The notes under the pieces were generated by a model. It was not told where the DNA came from, ran no database searches, and saw only the letters and a list, made by a program, of their open reading frames with translations. A program made the position numbers and the translations under genes. Positions 15,904 through 24,704 of a stretch of DNA of 64,000 nt are shown here, piece after piece (the stretch's first letter is position 1; every line of letters begins with the position of its first letter). This DNA is from Klebsiella michiganensis (GTDB taxonomy: Bacteria > Pseudomonadota > Gammaproteobacteria > Enterobacterales > Enterobacteriaceae): positions 3,286,001-3,350,000 of the forward strand of contig CP011077.1 in NCBI GenBank assembly GCA_000963575.1. The letters run 5' to 3'.

Positions 15904-16695
15904 TCAAGCGCCGAGATTGGCAGGCAACGGCGCCTGCATCCATTTCTGCGACAGGGTGTTCAGGGTGTTGTCCTTCAGCGCGTCACCAATCAGCTCGTCT
16001 ACCTTCGCTTTCAGCGCTGGTTCATTCTTTTTCAGCCCAATGTAGCAAGGCGAGTCCTTGAGCATAAATTTGCTGACGGGGGCTTTGGTTGGGCTCTGGC
16101 GGGCAATCGCCGCAACGACGAGGTTACCGGTGGCGATGTACTGCACCTGGCCTGAAAGATAAGCAGAAATGGTGGTGTTGTTGTCTTCGTAGCGCTTCAC
16201 GTCGGCGTCTTTGGGTGCAAGATCGGTTAATACCATGTCTTCCACTGCACCGCGGGTCACGCCGATGGTTTTCCCGCTGAGCGCTTTAGCATCGGCCACC
16301 GGGCCGTCTTTAGGCCCGAACACGCCGAGGAAGAACGGGGCATAAGCGCGGCTAAAATCGATGACTTTTTCACGTTCAGCGTTCTTGCCGAGGCTGGAAA
16401 TGACCAGATCAACTTTATCCGTCTGCAGATAGGGCACGCGGTTCGCGCTGGTGACCGGCACAAGTTGCAGCTTGACCTTCAGCCCCTTCGCCAGGTAGGC
16501 GGCCATATCAATGTCGTAACCCTGCGGTTTCAGGTCAGCATTCACCGAACCAAAAGGCGGGAAATCCTGCGGGACCGCCACGCGCAGCACGCCGCGTTTT
16601 TCAATATCCTGCAGTTGATCGGCCATAACCGCTCCGGCCTGAGCCAGCAGAACCGTTGCGCCAACTAAAGAGAACAACCATTTTTTCATCGTCAT
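15904..16695 (-). CDS. Periplasmic polar amino acid-binding protein (SBP family 3)
   Basis: Binding protein of the PAAT importer. 263 residues with a signal peptide (KKWLFSLVGATVLLAQAGAVMA) cleaved near residue 25. The mature protein starts DQLQDIEKRGVLRVAVPQDFPPFGSVNADLKPQGYDIDMAAYLA, the SBP_bac_3 signature, with ligand-type residues around SSLGKNAEREKVIDFSRAYAPFFLGVFG and IGVTRGAVEDM. The start could be either of two ATGs (16695 or 16689); GAGG lies 6 bp before the first. It is followed directly by two permeases and an ATPase. The ligand is not predictable; the gene set is absent from this place in E. coli K-12. Confidence 0.9.
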   Translation of the reverse strand: MTMKKWLFSLVGATVLLAQAGAVMADQLQDIEKRGVLRVAVPQDFPPFGSVNADLKPQGYDIDMAAYLAKGLKVKLQLVPVTSANRVPYLQTDKVDLVISSLGKNAEREKVIDFSRAYAPFFLGVFGPKDGPVADAKALSGKTIGVTRGAVEDMVLTDLAPKDADVKRYEDNNTTISAYLSGQVQYIATGNLVVAAIARQSPTKAPVSKFMLKDSPCYIGLKKNEPALKAKVDELIGDALKDNTLNTLSQKWMQAPLPANLGA

Positions 16696-16873
16696 GTGCA
16701 GCCTCGTCGCCTGATTGAAACAAAAGATTCTTTGAATTCAATTCTGCAACTAATGTGCCAACGCGGATGAAGCTCGAAGATCGCTGCAGCATTAAGGTGA
16801 AAAAGAGATTAAACGGAAGGACGTTGCCTCGCAGCCACACCCCAATCAGGTGCAACTGCAAGATTTTGGTGCA

Positions 16874-17740
16874 TTACGCTTCGCAGTAGCGCAGAAAACG
16901 CAGCAGCGCGTTAGAGATGTGCTTTTGGCGATGGTGGATCCGGTACAGGGTCCGCACCAGACGGGGGAGAGGAATAGCCACCTCAACTAACGAACCGCTT
17001 TCCAGCTGCTCGGCAATCACCCGGCGGGACAGGCAGCTAATACCCAGCCCGTGGCGTACCGCATGTTTTATCGCCTCAGAATTGCCCAGCTCCATTCCCA
17101 ACTGAAACTCTGGCAGATGCGAAAGTAATAAATAGTCGACGATTTCACGGGTGCCTGAGCCGCGCTCGCGCAGGATCCACGGCTGTTTTGCCAGGCTTTC
17201 CAGCGTCACCGGCTGGTGCACCAGCGGGTTGCCCGGCGAAGCAAAGACCACCAGCTCATCGTCGAGCCACGGTTCTGTTACCAGTTCCGCCATGTGGCAA
17301 GGCCCTTCGATCAGGCCAATATCCACGCGAAAATCCGCCACCGCATTAATCACATCCTGGCTGTTGCCGACGCTAAGCTCCAGCGGCAGTTTTGGAAAGT
17401 CACGACGATAGCGGGCAATCATCTCCGGCAGGATGTAGTTGCCAATAGTGCTGCTGGCATACACCCGGATCGCGCCGTTATCTTCCCGGAACAATTGCTC
17501 AATTTCACCGGCCTGCTCCAGCAGCCCCACGACTCGCGGGTAGAGCAGTCTGCCGTGTTCATTTACCACAAGGCGCTTCCCAACGCGGTCAAAAAGCTGA
17601 ACCCCAAGCTGACCTTCGAGGTCGGCAAGGGCGGCGCTGACCGCCGACTGGGAAAGCGACAGCATCTGAGATGCCTGCGTGGTCGAGCCGCTTTTAAGCA
17701 CTTCAGCAAACACTTCCAACTGCCGCAGCGTGATATGCAT
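16874..17740 (-). CDS. yeiE: LysR-family regulator YeiE
   Basis: Transcription factor of the LysR family. Start at 17740 (MHITLRQLEVFAEVLKSGSTTQASQMLSLSQSAVSAAL) matches E. coli YeiE and gives 288 residues; the longer upstream reading is not conserved. The N-terminal winged helix-turn-helix is followed by a substrate-binding-like domain (AIRVYASSTIGNYILPEMIARYRRDFPKLPLELSVGNSQDV). YeiE homologues have been linked to sulfite sensing and to the adjacent divergent yeiH, a putative anion exporter. Divergent from yeiH with 125 bp between start codons. The downstream amino acid ABC genes are on the same strand after a 178 bp gap and probably have their own promoter. Confidence 0.95.
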   Translation of the reverse strand: MHITLRQLEVFAEVLKSGSTTQASQMLSLSQSAVSAALADLEGQLGVQLFDRVGKRLVVNEHGRLLYPRVVGLLEQAGEIEQLFREDNGAIRVYASSTIGNYILPEMIARYRRDFPKLPLELSVGNSQDVINAVADFRVDIGLIEGPCHMAELVTEPWLDDELVVFASPGNPLVHQPVTLESLAKQPWILRERGSGTREIVDYLLLSHLPEFQLGMELGNSEAIKHAVRHGLGISCLSRRVIAEQLESGSLVEVAIPLPRLVRTLYRIHHRQKHISNALLRFLRYCEA

Positions 17741-17865
17741 AAGAGAGATGTCCTGTGGTGGCAGCGCGTCGCTTACCACTTATAAAGATTAATTATAAAT
17801 ATATAATCAATTTTATTTTTATGCCAGCCAGGCGTAGCCTTTTTGCCGTGACAGAGGAGAAGGTT

Positions 17866-18914
17866 ATGACAGCACTCACCGTACAAACTCAGCGCCACAC
17901 GCTGTGGCATTTTTTACCGGGACTGGCGCTTTCCGCCGCCATTACCGGCCTGGCATTATGGCTTGGCAACATTCCAGCGGTAGCCGGCGTCGGCCTTAGT
18001 GCCCTGACGCTCGCCATTCTTTGCGGCATGATTATCGGCAATACCGTTTACCCAAAAATCTGGCAGCAATGCGACGGCGGCGTGCTGTTCGCCAAGCAAC
18101 ACCTTCTGCGTCTCGGGATTATTCTTTATGGCTTCCGCCTGACGTTTTCGCAAATTGCCGATGTTGGCGTCAGCGGCCTGGTAATTGACGTGCTCACGCT
18201 GTGCAGCACCTTCGCCCTCGCCTGCTGGCTCGGTCAAAAAGTGTTTGGTCTGGATAAGCAAACCAGCTGGCTGATTGGCGCAGGCAGCAGTATTTGCGGC
18301 GCGGCAGCGGTACTTGCCACCGAACCCGTCGTGAAAGCCGAAGCCAGTAAAGTCACCGTTGCCGTCGCAACCGTGGTTATCTTCGGGACGCTGGCTATTT
18401 TTATCTACCCGATGATTTACCCGTTGGTTAGCCACTGGTTTACGCCGGAAACCTTCGGGATCTACACCGGGTCAACAATGCACGAGGTTGCCCAGGTTGT
18501 TGCCGCAGGCCACGCCATTAGTCCGGAAACGGAAAATGCAGCGGTCATTGCCAAAATGCTGCGCGTGATGATGCTCGCCCCGTTCCTGATTTCCTGGCCG
18601 CCCGCGTGAAATCTCTGGCACCGGCAGGCGCGGCGCAGACGGGTAAAATTACCATCCCGTGGTTTGCGATACTGTTCATCGTGGTGGCGATTTTTAACTC
18701 CTTCCACTTCTTGCCGCAGGCGCTGGTAAATGTGCTGGTAACGCTGGATACCTTCCTGCTGGCAGTGGCGATGGCCGCGCTGGGCCTGACGACCCACGTT
18801 AGCGCCCTGAAAAAGGCCGGGGTTCGCCCGCTGTTGATGGCGCTGGTGCTGTTTATCTGGTTAATCGTAGGCGGCGGCGCTATTAACCTGGCGGTTCACC
18901 ATCTGTTAGCTTAA
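17866..18914 (+). pseudogene. yeiH: YeiH, UPF0324 putative sulfate/anion exporter, frameshifted
   Basis: Inner-membrane protein of the PSE family, expected to be about 349 residues with ten or so membrane spans. The first part starts MTALTVQTQRHTLWHFLPGLALS at 17866 (AGGAGA upstream) and follows E. coli YeiH to MMLAPFLI near 18593. It then reads SWPPA and stops at 18607-18609. The rest (AARVKSL...GGGAINLAVHHLLA) continues without further damage in another frame to 18914. Restoring one base in the TTT at about 18589-18592 would give a full-length reading frame with an I-F-L-A-A-R-V-K junction. This is either a recent inactivating deletion or a base-call error; everything else in the gene is intact. 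Confidence 0.88.
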
Positions 18915-18938
18915 TTCAATACGGAAAAAAGCCTCCTG

Positions 18939-18974
18939 ACCCGCTATCATGACGGATTACCGATAGCGGGTTTT
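18939..18974 (+). terminator. Terminator after yeiH
   Basis: ACCCGCTATC (18939-18948) pairs perfectly with GATAGCGGGT (18962-18971), followed by TTT. It lies between yeiH and nfo. Confidence 0.78.
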
Positions 18975-19000
18975 GCCCGTCAAGAAACAGGAGAAGACAG

Positions 19001-19858
19001 ATGAAGTTTATTGGAGCGCACGTTAGCGCCTCGGGCGGCCTGGAAAACGCCGCCATCCGCGCCCACGAACTGGAAGCCACCGCTTTTGCCCTGTTCACCA
19101 AGAATCAACGCCAGTGGCGCGCCGCACCGCTAACCAGCGAAATCATCGACAGCTTTAAGAGCGCCTGCGAAAAATACCACTACGGCCCCGGCCAAATCCT
19201 CCCTCACGACAGCTACCTGATTAATCTCGGCCACCCGGTTGAGGATGCGCTGGAAAAATCCCGCGAGGCATTTATTGACGAAATGGTTCGCTGCCAGCAA
19301 CTGGGGCTGACGCTGCTGAATTTCCATCCAGGTAGCCACCTGAAGCAAATTCCGGAAGAGGAATGCCTGAAGCGCATTGCGGAGTCGATTAACATTGCGC
19401 TGGAGAAGTCTGAAGGCGTGACCGCCGTAATTGAAAACACCGCCGGTCAGGGCAGCAACCTTGGCTTCCGCTTTGAGCATCTCGCGGCAATTATTGACGG
19501 CGTGGAAGATAAATCCCGCGTCGGCGTCTGCATCGACACCTGCCACGCTTTTGCTGCCGGGTACGATCTGCGCACCGAAGCTGACTGCGAACAGACCTTT
19601 AGCGAATTCGAGCGTATCGTCGGCTTCAGGTACCTGCGCGGGATGCACCTCAACGATGCAAAAAGTGAATTTGGCAGCCGCGTTGACCGCCACAACAGCC
19701 TGGGGCTGGGCAACATAGGCCACACGCCGTTTAGCTGGATTATGCGTGACGCCCGTTTCGACGGTATCCCGTTAATTCTGGAAACCACCAACCCGGATAT
19801 CTGGGCCGAAGAGATAGCCTGGCTTAAGGCGCAGCAGCACGAGGAAGCCACGGCTTAA
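19001..19858 (+). CDS. nfo: Endonuclease IV (AP endonuclease) Nfo
   Basis: Zinc-dependent endonuclease that cuts 5' of abasic sites and removes 3' blocking groups in base-excision repair. 285 residues, as in E. coli. The TIM-barrel metal ligands are conserved: H69 in PHDSYL, NFHPGSH near 109, VIENTAGQGSN near 145, CIDTCHAFAAGYD near 179-182, MHLNDAKSEFGSRVDRH near 216-231 and LETTNPD near 261. CAGGAG 9 bp before the ATG supports the start. In E. coli the region downstream carries yeiI-nupX-rihB-yeiL-psu; here there is a toxin-antitoxin remnant instead. Confidence 0.98.
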   Translation: MKFIGAHVSASGGLENAAIRAHELEATAFALFTKNQRQWRAAPLTSEIIDSFKSACEKYHYGPGQILPHDSYLINLGHPVEDALEKSREAFIDEMVRCQQLGLTLLNFHPGSHLKQIPEEECLKRIAESINIALEKSEGVTAVIENTAGQGSNLGFRFEHLAAIIDGVEDKSRVGVCIDTCHAFAAGYDLRTEADCEQTFSEFERIVGFRYLRGMHLNDAKSEFGSRVDRHNSLGLGNIGHTPFSWIMRDARFDGIPLILETTNPDIWAEEIAWLKAQQHEEATA

Positions 19859-19901
19859 TTCTGTCACTGTATGCATCAGGGTCATTGCTGGTAGCCACAC
19901 C

Positions 19902-20186
19902 TCAGTGTGCTGCCAGCTCATAATAAAATGCCGGGTTGCTCTGAATCGTAGCCAGTACCTTGGCCGCTAGCCCGGTGGGATTGCGGCGTTTTGATTCCCA
20001 GCTTTTGATCGTGTCAACGCTGGTGCCTAAGGCCTCAGCCATTTCACTTTGCGAAACCTTCAGTTGTTCTCTTATCGCCCGAACATCCGCCACATCATAA
20101 CGCACGATCTTCGCGGGTATGTTGCTCACGTTTTTAATTTCCACCGCCTCTTCAAGCGAGGTTTTAAGGTCATTAAAGAAGCTCAT
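19902..20186 (-). CDS. XRE-family antitoxin (NadS/HigA-like) with C-terminal helix-turn-helix
   Basis: A 94-residue DNA-binding protein. The HTH lies at residues 35-75 (VRAIREQLKVSQSEMAEALGTSVDTIKSWESKRRNPTGLAAK), and the N-terminal 30 residues would contact the toxin. This matches antitoxins of RelE/HigB-type systems in which the toxin gene comes first. The toxin reading frame directly upstream (20173-20500, overlapping the start by 14 bp) is broken, so this antitoxin is probably an orphan. The coding frame itself is intact. It may still repress its own promoter. Confidence 0.82.
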   Translation of the reverse strand: MSFFNDLKTSLEEAVEIKNVSNIPAKIVRYDVADVRAIREQLKVSQSEMAEALGTSVDTIKSWESKRRNPTGLAAKVLATIQSNPAFYYELAAH

Positions 20187-20500
20187 TTTCTACGCTACCT
20201 TTTAATAATTTAGTCAGCTTCCTGAGTTCAGCTTTTTCTACTGCCGTCAGGTTGTCTTTGACGTGCTTCGGCCACGCCATGATCAACCCAATCATCTCTG
20301 CCGCTGCCAAAAAATAGATTACCCGAGCGCCCCGCTTTTACCCCGGACGCCGGTTGCCATTCTGATTTTCCGTAACCCTCCGGTGCCCTGAATCAGGTCC
20401 CCTTTCTCCGGGGGCCAATTAAAACCTTTTGCAACGCACTCAGTTCATCATCTGTCGCAAACTGTTTAATCTGCCGGGTAAATAGTTAGCGGCCTTTCAT
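20173..20500 (-). pseudogene. RelE/ParE-type toxin gene remnant
   Basis: On the minus strand the start ATGAAAGGCCGC is followed at once by TAA. Pieces of a RelE/HigB-like toxin follow in shifting frames: LFTRQIKQFATDDELSALQKV, then PEKGDLIQGTGGLRKIRMAT in another frame, then a further shift before VIYFLAAAEMIGLIMAWPKH and NLTAVEKAELRKLTKLLKG. At least one nonsense codon and two frameshifts are needed to explain it. The last fragment overlaps the antitoxin start by 14 bp, the usual toxin-first arrangement. It is read as a degraded toxin that has lost activity. Confidence 0.8.
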
Positions 20501-20533
20501 GATTGGTCGGAGAGTAACATTGATAGTAGAAAG

Positions 20534-20563
20534 AAAAACGCCCCGCATTAGCGAGGCGTTTTT
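20534..20563 (-). terminator. Rho-independent terminator of fruBKA
   Basis: On the minus strand AAAAACGCCTCGC-TAAT-GCGGGGCGTTTTT forms a long stem ending in a T-run, 15 bp after the fruA stop. Confidence 0.85.
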
Positions 20564-20577
20564 CGTTGAGCGGGAGA

Positions 20578-22266
20578 TTATGCGGCCTTCGCCGCCAGCT
20601 CCGTTTCAGGACGCTTGAGGAAGGCGTAGGCCAGGCCAGCCACCAGCGTACCGGCCACAATCGCCAGCAGATAACCCAGCACCGGGGTAATCGCCCCTGG
20701 GATCAGCAGGACAAACAGGCCGCCGTGCGGGGCCATTAGCTTCGCGCCAACGGCCATGGACAGAGCGCCCGTCAGCGCCCCGCCGATGATGCAGCAAGGC
20801 AGCACGCGCATCGGGTCACGAGCGGCAAACGGAATCGCGCCTTCGGTAATGAAGCACAGCCCCAGAACCAGTGCCGCTTTGCCCCCTTCTTGCTGCGCCT
20901 TATCAAACTTACGGCGAGCAACCAGCGTGGCCAGACCCAGCGCCAGCGGTGGCACCATGCCTGCGGCCATGATAGCCGCCATTGGCGCGTAAGTCTGGGT
21001 ACTGAGCAAGCCGACGCCGAAAGCGTAAGCCGCTTTGTTCACCGGGCCGCCCATATCGGTACACATCATCCCACCCAGGATAGCGCCCAGCAGGACCGCG
21101 TTTGCGGTACCCATAGTTTGCAGCCAGTGGGTCAGACCCGCGAGAATTTTAGCCACCGGGGTACCGATCAGATAGATCATTGCCAGGCCAACAACCAGGC
21201 TTGAGAACAGCGGAATGATCAAGATCGGCTTCAGCGCTTCCATACTTGGCGGCAGCTTCAGCTTCGAGCTAATCAGTTTCGCAATGTAACCCGCAAGGAA
21301 GCCAGCGATAATACCGCCGATAAACCCGGAGCCGGTGCTAACTGCCAGCATGCCGCCGATAAGACCCGGCGTCAGACCTGGGCGGTCAGCAATCGAGAAT
21401 GCAATGTAGCCCGCCAGGACCGGCACCATCAGCGCAAACGCTGAGCCACCACCAATCTGCATCAGCGCCGCAGCAAGCGTGCCCGGCTCTTTAAAGGCCT
21501 GGATACCGAAGGCAAAAGAGAGCGCAATACACAGCCCGCCCGCAACCACCATCGGCAGCATGTAGGACACGCCGGTCAGCAGGTGGCGATACGCCCCGGC
21601 GCTCTCTTTTTTACCGGACTCCTGGGCCGCGCTTGCTTTACCTGCGGCTTCGTAAGGTTTGGCCTCAACCAGCGCCTTATCCAGCTCCTGAGCCGTTTTC
21701 TTCAGCGCCAGGCCGGTAGACGTGCGGTACATCGGCTTGCCGGCAAATTTGGCCAGATCCACTTCAATATCCGCCGCCACAATCACCAGATCCGCCTCGG
21801 CCACTTCTTCAGGGGTAATCGCGTTCCCTGCGCCGACGGAGCCACGGGTTTCAACCTTCACCCACCAGCCACGTTTTTTCGCTTCGGTTTCGATAGCTTC
21901 CGCTGCCATAAAGGTATGCGCCACGCCGGTTGGGCAGGCGGTTACGGCGACAATCCGCTTCGGCCCTTTTGCTGGAGCGGATGCGCTAGCTATTGGTGCG
22001 GTGTATGTATGTGCTTTACCTTTCGCTTCGCTCAGGAACAGTTCTGGGTGCTGCACCGCGCGATCGATATCGCCCAGGAACACTTTTTTGCCGTTCAACG
22101 AGGTGTCAGCAGGAATGGCATTGCCAACCACAATCGCCAGTTCGGCATCGTTCGGATTATCAATAATGTCGAGGTGCGCTTTTGGCGCTGCGGCACCGAG
22201 CAGCGTCTTCGCCAGATACGCGCGCGCCTGCCCAAGTCCCGGCTCAATAATTAACAGCGTTTTCAT
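20578..22266 (-). CDS. fruA: Fructose PTS EIIB'BC component FruA
   Basis: Imports fructose and phosphorylates it to fructose 1-phosphate. 562 residues, as expected for FruA. Domains: degenerate EIIB' (1-95), EIIB with active cysteine in VTACPTGVAHTFMAAEAI (about residue 112), and the EIIC channel from about 225 (AYRHLLTGVSYMLPMVVAGGLCIALSFAFG) with TDMGGPVNKAAYAFGVG and the GAIPFAARDPMRVLP loop. It is third in fruB-fruK-fruA, 16 bp after fruK. Regulated through the two Cra sites before fruB. Confidence 0.97.
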   Translation of the reverse strand: MKTLLIIEPGLGQARAYLAKTLLGAAAPKAHLDIIDNPNDAELAIVVGNAIPADTSLNGKKVFLGDIDRAVQHPELFLSEAKGKAHTYTAPIASASAPAKGPKRIVAVTACPTGVAHTFMAAEAIETEAKKRGWWVKVETRGSVGAGNAITPEEVAEADLVIVAADIEVDLAKFAGKPMYRTSTGLALKKTAQELDKALVEAKPYEAAGKASAAQESGKKESAGAYRHLLTGVSYMLPMVVAGGLCIALSFAFGIQAFKEPGTLAAALMQIGGGSAFALMVPVLAGYIAFSIADRPGLTPGLIGGMLAVSTGSGFIGGIIAGFLAGYIAKLISSKLKLPPSMEALKPILIIPLFSSLVVGLAMIYLIGTPVAKILAGLTHWLQTMGTANAVLLGAILGGMMCTDMGGPVNKAAYAFGVGLLSTQTYAPMAAIMAAGMVPPLALGLATLVARRKFDKAQQEGGKAALVLGLCFITEGAIPFAARDPMRVLPCCIIGGALTGALSMAVGAKLMAPHGGLFVLLIPGAITPVLGYLLAIVAGTLVAGLAYAFLKRPETELAAKAA

Positions 22267-22282
22267 TGCCTGTCTCCTGCTG

Positions 22283-23221
22283 TCAGTGGAAAGGTTTCAG
22301 GTCGACACGAGCCATCATAGCGGCCAGCTGTGTACGATCGGTAATACCTACGTTGCTCTGGCTAACGGCCAGGGCAGCAACGGCGGTAGCAAGGCGCAGC
22401 GTGTGTTCGCTGGACTCGCGCATCAGCAGGCCATAAATGAGGCCGCCGACCATTGAATCCCCTGCGCCAACGGTACTAACAACTTCACACGTTGGTGGTT
22501 TGGCAATCCATTCCCCTGAGGCGTTAACCCACAGCGCACCTTCAGCGCCGAGAGAAATCACCACATGCGCAATCCCCTGCTCACGCAGCGCATGCGCCGC
22601 CTCAATCACATCCTTCAGTTCAGGCAGTTTGCGACCGGCCCAAATTTCCAGCTCACGGCGGTTCGGCTTGACCAGCCACGGCGCCGCTTTCAAACCGGCA
22701 ACCAGCGCTTCGCGGCTGCTGTCGAAAATGATGCACGGGCACTGGCTGCGCAGGCGCGTCATCCAGTCGGTGAACGCTTCCGGGGAAACGCCCGCCGGCA
22801 GGCTACCGCTGACGCAAACCATGTCGAACTGACCCAGCCAGCTCAGGGAGTCGGCCACAAAGCGTTCCCAGTCAGCGCCGGTGACTTCAAAACCGGAAAA
22901 GTTCAGATCGGTCACTTCGCCGTCTTTTTCGGTCAGCTTAACGTTGATGCGGGTGCGGCCCTGCACGACCTGGAAGCGGTTAGCAATCCCCAGCTCGCTG
23001 AACAGTTGCTGAAAACCATCCTGATTGTCTTTGCCCAGGAAGCCGCCCACCGTAACGTCAATGCCAAGATCTTTAAGCACTTTGGCTACGTTGATGCCCT
23101 TGCCAGCCGCATGCAGGCCGGTGGTACGCACCAGGTTCACCTCTCCACGCTCGATTTCCGGGCAAAAGCCCACCAGGTCATAGGCCGGGTTTAGGGTGAT
23201 CGTCGCTACACGTCTGGTCAT
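22283..23221 (-). CDS. fruK: 1-phosphofructokinase FruK
   Basis: Phosphorylates fructose 1-phosphate to fructose 1,6-bisphosphate with ATP. 312 residues, the same as E. coli. It is a PfkB-family ribokinase-like fold: GKGINVAKVLKDLG near residue 41 and the catalytic STVGAGDSMVGGLIYGLL near 246 with the base aspartate. The start overlaps the fruB stop by one base (TAATG), so translation is coupled. It is middle gene of the Cra-controlled fru operon and also sets the Cra inducer level by consuming fructose 1-phosphate. Confidence 0.97.
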   Translation of the reverse strand: MTRRVATITLNPAYDLVGFCPEIERGEVNLVRTTGLHAAGKGINVAKVLKDLGIDVTVGGFLGKDNQDGFQQLFSELGIANRFQVVQGRTRINVKLTEKDGEVTDLNFSGFEVTGADWERFVADSLSWLGQFDMVCVSGSLPAGVSPEAFTDWMTRLRSQCPCIIFDSSREALVAGLKAAPWLVKPNRRELEIWAGRKLPELKDVIEAAHALREQGIAHVVISLGAEGALWVNASGEWIAKPPTCEVVSTVGAGDSMVGGLIYGLLMRESSEHTLRLATAVAALAVSQSNVGITDRTQLAAMMARVDLKPFH

Positions 23222-24351
23222 TACGCGCCCTCCCCCAAACCTTCGGCGATGGCTTCGCCAATCGCTTTCAACGCCTGTTCAGCATCTTGCCCCTGTGCGG
23301 TAAAGCGCAGGCGGTGGCCTTTTTTCACGCCCAGCGCTACAACTTTCATCAGACTGCGTCCATTTGCCGGTTTCCCGGATCCATCAAGGTTTGTCACGGT
23401 AATTTCGCTATTAAATTGTTTTATGGTGTTGACCAGCGCCGTACCCGGGCGGGCGTGCAGGCCGTGTTCATTGCGTATGGTAAATTCGGCGCTCAGCGCT
23501 TCTTCCGTCGGGGCATCATCGCTGGTCAGCAGCGTCAGCAACGCCGGGGCATCTGCGGTTAAAAGCCTGTCGGCACGGTTGCCAATCAGCATGTCGCTCA
23601 GGCGGTTTAGTACCTGCAAGGGCTGCTCGTCGGCCACGGCCACGGTCATCAGGAAAGAAACCGGGTTCCCGTTCGCCTCAAAGCTTGCCGCCGGACGACT
23701 GACGGCAACGGCGCTCGCCAGGTTGCCTTCCGCGCTGTCGTTCAGCCAGATGCCCTGACCAAGATAAAGCGGGTTGCCGGCAATCACATTGCTGACAAAA
23801 GCAGCATCAACCGCACCGGCTTGTTTCAGGCGCCCGGCGTTCAGCGCCTGCAGCGTCATCAGATTGCTGGCCTCAACATTCAACGCCAGCAGGCTGTTGT
23901 CCAGCAGCAGCGCGGTGCTTTGTTTTTCGCCCATCAGCAACGCGCGGAGTTCTTCCGCACTGGCGGCGGATTTCAGCTGTTCAGCAACGTCGTCGTCACT
24001 CAGCACATGGGTCAACTGGCGCAGCAGGCCGAGGTGTTCATCGGAGCTGGCGGCAATACCAATCGCCACGTAAGCAGTCTGCCCCTCACCCCACGCCACC
24101 CCCTGCGGGAACTGGAAAACCTGAACGCCGGTTTTCAGCACCAGATCGCGCGTGTCTGTGGTGCCGTGTGGGATAGCAATCCCGTTGCCTAAATAGGTTG
24201 TGGTTTGCTGTTCACGCGCCAGCATACCGTTGACGTAGCCTTCGCCGACGTTGCCTGCCTGCACAAGGGCGGCGGCAATCAGGCGGATAGCGTCTTCTTT
24301 GCTCCCGGCAGCTTCGCCCGGGTGAATATCCTGCACAGATAACTGGAACAT
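23221..24351 (-). CDS. fruB: Fructose PTS multiphosphoryl transfer protein FruB (EIIA-M-FPr)
   Basis: Cytoplasmic phosphocarrier for FruA. 376 residues, the E. coli length. The EIIA domain has the phospho-His in IAIPHGTTDTRD (H62). A central linker domain follows. The C-terminal FPr domain has the phospho-His in IRNEHGLHARPGT (near residue 299). First gene of fruBKA; GAGAGAGGCG lies upstream of the ATG. Expression is expected to be repressed by Cra (FruR) at two operators in the 5' region, relieved by fructose 1-phosphate. Confidence 0.97.
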   Translation of the reverse strand: MFQLSVQDIHPGEAAGSKEDAIRLIAAALVQAGNVGEGYVNGMLAREQQTTTYLGNGIAIPHGTTDTRDLVLKTGVQVFQFPQGVAWGEGQTAYVAIGIAASSDEHLGLLRQLTHVLSDDDVAEQLKSAASAEELRALLMGEKQSTALLLDNSLLALNVEASNLMTLQALNAGRLKQAGAVDAAFVSNVIAGNPLYLGQGIWLNDSAEGNLASAVAVSRPAASFEANGNPVSFLMTVAVADEQPLQVLNRLSDMLIGNRADRLLTADAPALLTLLTSDDAPTEEALSAEFTIRNEHGLHARPGTALVNTIKQFNSEITVTNLDGSGKPANGRSLMKVVALGVKKGHRLRFTAQGQDAEQALKAIGEAIAEGLGEGA

Positions 24352-24372
24352 AGATCGCCTCTCTCGCTGAAT

Positions 24373-24384
24373 TGAAACGATTCA
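24373..24384 (-). promoter_or_regulatory. Cra (FruR) operator proximal to fruB
   Basis: Minus-strand TGAATCGTTTCA fits the Cra consensus TGAANCGNTTCA. It lies 22-33 bp before the fruB start, inside the untranslated leader, as in E. coli. Confidence 0.85.
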
Positions 24385-24439
24385 GCTTGCTTGAGAAAAA
24401 ATGCGCCATCTCGAGCTGCGGGATGCAAAAAGATGACGC

Positions 24440-24451
24440 TGAAACGTTTCA
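24440..24451 (-). promoter_or_regulatory. Cra (FruR) operator distal to fruB
   Basis: TGAAACGTTTCA is a perfect palindromic Cra site, 67 bp from the proximal one. Two sites of this kind are typical of fruB promoters. Confidence 0.88.
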
Positions 24452-24665
24452 AGGAGTGTTGCGCTAATGCTGCATTTCACGCAACATTTCTCGTATTTCT
24501 GTTTGCGAAATTTAGAGCTTCAGCACATTTTCAGTTTAGCAGACGGGAAATTCAGCGCACCGGCGGCCGTTTACGGACCGGCATCAGCAAATTTCAGCTA
24601 TGGCCACACAGCAGTTGGCGGGGGTTGTACTCGACGGTGGAAATTGACGGCTGGAACATACAAAG

Positions 24666-24698
24666 AAACCACGTCGGTAAATGTTGTACCGACGTGGA
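24666..24698 (-). terminator. Terminator of the SDR gene
   Basis: CCACGTCGGTA (24669-24679) and TACCGACGTGG (24687-24697) form a perfect 11 bp stem with a 7-nt loop. On the minus strand TTTCTTTG follows, 8 bp after the SDR stop. Confidence 0.78.
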
Positions 24699-24704
24699 GC
24701 GGCC

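Larger units (their letters stand above)
24352..24704. other. 353 bp gap between fruB and the SDR gene
   Basis: Contains two Cra operators close to fruB (24373-24384, 24440-24451), the fruB promoter region and the terminator hairpin of the SDR gene (24669-24697). The middle, about 24460-24660, is moderately AT-rich with no recognised feature; small frames on the plus strand here show no conserved protein. Confidence 0.7.
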
